Source: Methanobacteriaceae archaeon (lineage in GTDB: Archaea; Methanobacteriota; Methanobacteria; Methanobacteriales; Methanobacteriaceae). From it: a stretch of DNA of 9,995 nt. The stretch is from the NCBI GenBank assembly GCA_011620845.1, contig WOYJ01000046.1, positions 1-9,995 on the forward strand, written 5' to 3'. A program made the translations under genes and the position numbers. How positions within the stretch are numbered: the stretch's first letter is position 1; each line of letters starts with the position of its first letter. The notes beneath the pieces are model-generated. The model worked only from the letters and a program-made list of their open reading frames with translations. It was not told the origin of the DNA and did not search any database. Below, in pieces: positions 7,093 through 9,995 of this stretch.

Positions 7093-7398
7093 TTAATACC
7101 TCAAATGTTTAATCATGCCCAGGTTAGCGTCTCCGTAGTTGGTGGGGTAGTTTAAAACACAGTGGAGGAGGATCACTTCATTATCACCTATATTTTCAAT
7201 CCATTCCAGCGCCCGCCAGATCTCCGAGATACTGGAAGCCCCTGTAGATAGTAGTATTGGTTTCTCTTTTTCTGCTATGTATTCTAGGAATGGTTTATTG
7301 GTGATATTCGCCGACGCTATCTTATAGAAGGGTACCAATGGCTCCAGGAAATCCACGCTTTCCGTGTCGAAGGGTGTCGCAACTGGAGGTACCACCAT
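7093..7398 (-). pseudogene. Internal fragment of a NeuB-type N-acetylneuraminate synthase
   Basis: The 101 readable residues match the middle of the sialic/legionaminic/pseudaminic acid synthase barrel. Recognisable stretches are ATPFDTESVDFLEPL, YKIASANITNKPFLEYIA, KPILLSTGASSISEI and LLHCVLNYPTNYGDANLGMI. Intact NeuB enzymes are about 340 residues and condense phosphoenolpyruvate with an N-acetyl sugar. Here roughly the first 90-100 residues and everything after the NLGMIKHLRY region, including the C-terminal antifreeze-like domain, are missing. The upstream edge coincides, within about 30 bases, with the start of the duplicated block at about 7427. No trace of the missing ends is visible nearby in other frames. 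It cannot be a functional synthase and looks like a rearrangement scar. Confidence 0.85.
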
Positions 7399-7658
7399 GA
7401 TTTTTTAAAACAACTATACAAAAAATTGATAGGGAAAAATAGGGTTTATTCAGGGGATTGGAGATTGATCGTCCTTTTTATCTTCAATAACGAGTTGCTA
7501 CTGGTAATTTCTCAAAAATAGTAAGGTAATAAGCTGAACTACGGTATGTTACTAGTAACTTGGTGTTAAGGTATATGAAAACTGGGCAGATACCTGAATA
7601 TTAAGTTTTTGATGAATAGAGGTGGGAATTACCTTTTTAAAACCACCATCACATTCGA
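7399..7658. other. Non-coding flank downstream of the intact zinc-peptidase-like gene
   Basis: No ORF is supported. About 7427-7580 is the counterpart of about 5246-5395. It contains the perfect 12-bp palindrome gttactagtaac at 7548-7559, whose equivalent in the other copy is the imperfect gttaccaataac. On the minus strand the region near 7427 has T-runs that could end transcription. Confidence 0.5.
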
Positions 7659-8384
7659 TTACCTGCTGCCGAGACCAGTACTGTCTACTGCCCGGAGCAG
7701 CTGTTCCGCCTGATCCTGGCCAGTTTCCAGGGATTCGTACTCATATGCTTCATACAGGATAGCGGGTGTCCCATTCCTTATTAAGGGAACGGTAACATAT
7801 TCCGGGCTGGTTGCTATGGGGGGTTCATAATCTCCTATGCCCGGGATCTTATCCCTCAGTTCCTGGGCTATTCTGTTGGTATGACTGTCGTTGTAGGGCA
7901 CGAATAAGAACCAGCTCACTGCATAATAGTCATCCCGACCCTTGTTGGAGTGGATGTCCACGGCCAGCTGATAGTTGTTCTCCAGTATATCAGGGACCAC
8001 GTACCTTAGAGCCAGCAGCTGTCCGTTCATCCGGCCGGTCTCATATCCAGTATTAACACCGCCGGTCACGTTGACCTGGTAGATGTAGTAGCAGTACCTC
8101 AGTGACGTATCCAGTTTCTTGACTGCCTTCACCGCATCCTCATGGGAGATGTGTTCTAAAGGATGCACCCCTACGATATAGGCCACTTTGACCGGGGAAG
8201 AAGCGTTACCATAAGGGCCTTCCCTGGTTACGTTGCCATAGTCTGTGGTGGCCAGGACATCTGTGGTAACTTTGACCGTCTCATTGGTCTCAGGAGAGAA
8301 TAAATAGGGATAGGTAAACACTGCCACCAGACACACCGCCATAAAGATTATGATATATTTAATGGGGAAGTTGAAGTTGGTCAT
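7659..8384 (-). CDS. Membrane-anchored M14-carboxypeptidase-like protein, unrecognised family
   Basis: The 241-residue protein has an N-terminal hydrophobic segment (residues 9-25, KYIIIFMAVCLVAVFTY) acting as signal anchor or signal peptide, so the rest should face outside. The core carries, in order, H74-x-x-E77 (VGVHPLEH), D143-x-H145 (AVDIHSNKG) and E212/E215 (ILYEAYEYES). This order and spacing recall the zinc ligands and catalytic Glu of M14 carboxypeptidases and AstE/AspA-type amidohydrolases (HxxE, then H, then Glu); the assignment is inferred from motifs only. At 241 residues it is short for that fold. Given the neighbours, the wall peptide is a conceivable substrate but nothing proves it. 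A decayed paralog lies at 5447-6166. The ATG at 8382-8384 has only a weak AAGG upstream, and three 27-bp repeats lie immediately before it. Confidence 0.8.
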   Translation of the reverse strand: MTNFNFPIKYIIIFMAVCLVAVFTYPYLFSPETNETVKVTTDVLATTDYGNVTREGPYGNASSPVKVAYIVGVHPLEHISHEDAVKAVKKLDTSLRYCYYIYQVNVTGGVNTGYETGRMNGQLLALRYVVPDILENNYQLAVDIHSNKGRDDYYAVSWFLFVPYNDSHTNRIAQELRDKIPGIGDYEPPIATSPEYVTVPLIRNGTPAILYEAYEYESLETGQDQAEQLLRAVDSTGLGSR

Positions 8385-8397
8385 GGTCTGCCTTTAT

Positions 8398-8470
8398 GTT
8401 CTAAATTTTAGTTAACACTCTGTGGTTCTAAATTTTAGTTAACACTCTGTGGTTCTAAATTTTAGTTAAC
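8398..8470. repeat. 27-bp direct repeats with palindromic core, candidate operator
   Basis: Two exact 27-bp copies (8398-8424, 8425-8451) are followed by the first 19 bases of a third (8452-8470), without spacers. Each holds the near-palindrome ctaaattttag and the palindrome gttaac. The array ends 13 bases before the start codon of the zinc-peptidase-like gene and spans the expected initiation site, a good position for a repressor or an mRNA leader element. The decayed copy has no such array in front. Confidence 0.7.
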
Positions 8471-8472
8471 AT

Positions 8473-8482
8473 AATAAATATG
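8473..8482 (-). promoter_or_regulatory. Candidate TATA box of the zinc-peptidase-like gene
   Basis: The minus strand reads atatttatta, just upstream of the 27-bp repeat array. Initiation about 25 bases on would fall inside the array, leaving a leader of about 65-70 bases. There is no clear BRE. Confidence 0.35.
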
Positions 8483-8721
8483 GTAAAATTTGTGTAGTAA
8501 ATTTGTACCGGGAGTCCTTTGTGTCTGTTCTTTCATTAGGTTTATCTTCATCCCTTAAAAATGGTCTTATTTGTAATTTCAAAAAAAATTATGGATTTTT
8601 TTATTCAGGGTGATTTTAATCACTATTAGATGTATTATGGTGTGATTAGATGAAATAGATCAGAGTAATTTTGTAGATCCCTGAAGTAGCTGAATATAAT
8701 TCATTCTCGAAGACTTGATAA
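8483..8721. other. AT-rich spacer without recognised features
   Basis: Between the promoter of the zinc-peptidase-like gene and the plus-strand remnant I see no ORF, structured RNA or repeat. Missing upstream coding sequence of the remnant may have been lost here. Confidence 0.4.
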
Positions 8722-8935
8722 ATACAGTTGTTGTGGCCTAATGAACATCCAGAACCTCCTCTTGATATTCATACTGGTTATCGGTACGATGAAAGCGGGG
8801 AGTACATGCATGCATTCATCGTATGGAACGGCCAGGCATATGACCTCACTATTAAACCCCCCACGTTATGGAGTAGATTATAACCAGTACATCAACGAAT
8901 TAAGAGAACACGGATTTGCAACCGTTGTTGAGTAG
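8722..8935 (+). pseudogene. Frameshifted 3' remnant of an unrecognised gene
   Basis: Two frames join into one plausible C-terminus. The first (8722 to about 8860) reads PNEHPEPPLDIHTGYRYDES followed by GEYMHAFIVWNGQAYDLTIK. The second (about 8860 to TAG at 8933-8935) reads RYGVDYNQYINELREHGFAT and then VVE. Removing one C from the run of six C at 8857-8862 fuses them in frame. No start codon, Shine-Dalgarno or upstream coding sequence precedes it; a stop codon at 8719-8721 bounds the first frame. I do not recognise the family. The HAF...V...D-like pattern is loosely reminiscent of the back half of a papain/transglutaminase fold, but this is speculation. The ATG at 8741 belongs to the second frame and its first 40 residues are out of phase, so it is not a true start. 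Confidence 0.55.
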
Positions 8936-8939
8936 TTTT

Positions 8940-9059
8940 TTAATCTCTATCTCTTTTAAAATCAAGGATACCTGTATACACCAGCTGTTTAAGTACACTT
9001 TTAAATGCAGGTCTATCTGTTTTATACCTGTTACTTATTATTATTAATGCTATTACCAT
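8940..9059 (-). CDS. Possible short hypothetical ORF after the HEPN gene
   Basis: A 39-residue frame begins 17 bases after the HEPN stop codon (MVIALIIISNRYKTD, then RPAFKSVLKQLVYTGILDF). It has no clear Shine-Dalgarno and no recognised homologue. The residues look protein-like, with a hydrophobic start and a basic helix, so it may be a remnant of a longer gene. Low confidence. Confidence 0.2.
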   Translation of the reverse strand: MVIALIIISNRYKTDRPAFKSVLKQLVYTGILDFKRDRD

Positions 9060-9076
9060 TAGAATCGTTATTGTGT

Positions 9077-9529
9077 TTATCTATTCAAATAATCAAGTAT
9101 TTGTCTGATAAACTCTTTAAAATCATCAGTTTCCTTTTCCATGAGTTGGAAAAGTCTTTCATTTTCTATGTTTATGTAATGGTGGACCCGCACATTCCTG
9201 AATTTGGCCATTTCCTGCATTTTCCGAGATAGTGTTCTATCCAGGATATCCTGCTCTCCCATAATCAAGAAGATATCCTTATAATCCATAGGCCTTCTGA
9301 AACCCTGGATGGAGATTATATGGTTACTGATATCTATACAGGCCTCTATTGATTCTAGTAAAGCCTGTTTAGCTGCCAGTTCATCACGGTAGTTGGACTT
9401 GAAGTGAGAATATCCTTCCGCTGTTATTTCCTGTATCTCAGCCAAATTTCTCTCTATAACATCAATCCTCAAATTGATGAGTTCTTTATCCAATTCTATA
9501 TCTTTCCAACCTTTTCTTATCGTATTCAT
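9077..9529 (-). CDS. hepT: HEPN-domain toxin (HepT-like)
   Basis: This 150-residue, mostly helical protein ends with the HEPN RNase signature R-x4-H-x-Y: R111, H116 and Y118 in KFRNVRVHHYIN. HepT toxins act as RNases as dimers and are silenced when the partner MNT antitoxin adds AMP to the conserved Tyr of this motif. The gene follows the MNT gene with a 44-base overlap if the ATG at 9527-9529 is the start, in line with coupled translation. No good Shine-Dalgarno is seen there. A later TTG at codon 20 (ELINLRIDVI) would remove the overlap and nearly match the usual family N-terminus, so the start is uncertain. Confidence 0.85.
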   Translation of the reverse strand: MNTIRKGWKDIELDKELINLRIDVIERNLAEIQEITAEGYSHFKSNYRDELAAKQALLESIEACIDISNHIISIQGFRRPMDYKDIFLIMGEQDILDRTLSRKMQEMAKFRNVRVHHYINIENERLFQLMEKETDDFKEFIRQILDYLNR

Positions 9530-9887
9530 TGGTTATTGGAAGAAAATCCAGATATTCATTGATATTTCTTACTTCAAAATTTATTCTCAATGGTTCATCC
9601 CTGGAGAAGAGTAGAATCCCCTCTTTTAAGACCTGGTTCGTGAAAATAGCCGGGGCATGATTTATAATGCGAACATCCACACTTCTATCCAGTGTCTGTT
9701 CCAGTTCCAGGGAAATATCGGCCTCCAGCAAGGGATCCTGCTTGGGATTTTCTAGAAAAACAGCTATATCCACATCACTATCCTCCCTCATAGTCCCCCG
9801 GGCGGCAGATCCGTAAAGATAGGCAAAGATCACTCTTTTATCTTTTTCGAGTTTTTCTGTTACCTTACGAAGTAATTCCCTGTTCAC
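9486..9887 (-). CDS. mntA: Minimal nucleotidyltransferase antitoxin (MntA-like)
   Basis: The protein has the pol-beta-type nucleotidyltransferase motif GS-x10-DxD in LYGSAARGTMREDSDVDIAV and a third acidic residue in RSVDVRI. MntA proteins neutralise HepT by transferring AMP from ATP to the toxin's HEPN tyrosine. I chose GTG at 9885-9887 (133 residues) because AGAGGTGG at 9896-9903 sits eight bases upstream. The other GTG, at 9897-9899, lies inside that Shine-Dalgarno and would make 137 residues. The reading frame continues well past the catalytic core into a helical tail (about 105-133) that overlaps the toxin gene. Confidence 0.87.
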   Translation of the reverse strand: MNRELLRKVTEKLEKDKRVIFAYLYGSAARGTMREDSDVDIAVFLENPKQDPLLEADISLELEQTLDRSVDVRIINHAPAIFTNQVLKEGILLFSRDEPLRINFEVRNINEYLDFLPITNEYDKKRLERYRIG

Positions 9888-9895
9888 TTGCGTAG

Positions 9896-9903
9896 CCACC
9901 TCT
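9896..9903 (-). promoter_or_regulatory. Shine-Dalgarno deciding the mntA start
   Basis: AGAGGTGG on the minus strand lies eight bases before GTG-AAC at 9882-9887. It includes the upstream candidate GTG, which is therefore unlikely to be used. Confidence 0.65.
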
Positions 9904-9944
9904 TAATTCTAATAATTTTTTTGAATTTACTCCTACTTTAAACT

Positions 9945-9954
9945 ATTTTATAAG
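9945..9954 (-). promoter_or_regulatory. TATA box of the mntA-hepT operon
   Basis: The minus strand reads acttataaaa, about 60 bases upstream of the proposed GTG. Initiation near 9924 would leave a leader of about 37 bases that contains the Shine-Dalgarno. Confidence 0.45.
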
Positions 9955-9995
9955 TAGAACTATTTTTAAAGATCCACAAACTTGGTACAACCTAT

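Noticed and set aside
8398..8470. CRISPR array
   Set aside because: The 27-bp repeats are directly adjacent with no spacers and number fewer than three; the position fits a promoter repeat.
8741..8935. A 64-residue plus-strand gene starting at the ATG at 8741
   Set aside because: Its first 40 residues come from a frame that reads better one base over (HTGYRYDESGEYMHAF); only the last part is homologous-looking coding sequence, and no Shine-Dalgarno is present.
9005..9232. Plus-strand ORF over the HEPN gene 3' end
   Set aside because: It is the antisense shadow of the toxin coding region and has no domain or ribosome-binding site.

Overview
The window looks like chromosomal DNA of a pseudomurein-walled methanogen, most likely Methanobacterium or a close relative (order Methanobacteriales). 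The main evidence is two secreted proteins carrying pseudomurein-binding repeats, an adhesin-like beta-helix protein of the type common in Methanobacteria, archaeal BRE/TATA promoters, oligo-T terminators on the coding strand, and Shine-Dalgarno sequences built on GGAGG. This is inferred from the sequence alone; no search was run. Almost every gene lies on the minus strand, so transcription runs from high to low coordinates.

Layout from left to right. 113-1777: adhesin-like surface protein, split into three frames by two frameshifts. 1778-2083: AT-rich spacer with five degenerate tandem repeats that read as repeated T-tracts on the coding strand. 2084-3169 and 3643-4899: two paralogous secreted proteins, each with pseudomurein-binding repeats and a C-terminal transglutaminase/C71-like cysteine domain. 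5447-6166: decayed copy of a membrane-anchored protein with M14-carboxypeptidase-like zinc residues. 6269-6887: VapBC-type toxin-antitoxin pair. 7093-7398: internal fragment of a NeuB-type sialic acid synthase. 7659-8384: intact copy of the zinc-peptidase-like gene, with 27-bp direct repeats just upstream of its start. 8722-8935 (plus strand): frameshifted remnant of an unrecognised gene. 9077-9887: HEPN/MNT (HepT/MntA) toxin-antitoxin pair.

The left half forms a cell-surface group: proteins predicted to bind pseudomurein and act on its peptide part or on surface proteins, next to an anchored adhesin. The right half looks like an accessory region in flux. It has a duplicated gene with one dead copy, two toxin-antitoxin modules, a truncated sugar-biosynthesis gene and a frameshifted remnant.

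The most useful points for follow-up are: the shared leader of the two transglutaminase paralogs, with an apparent ATT start in one; the duplicated HxxE/DxH/E protein family, whose co-duplicated non-coding flank is about as well conserved as its coding part; and the iterated palindromic repeats upstream of the intact copy. I did not find a clear, wholly new multi-gene system.
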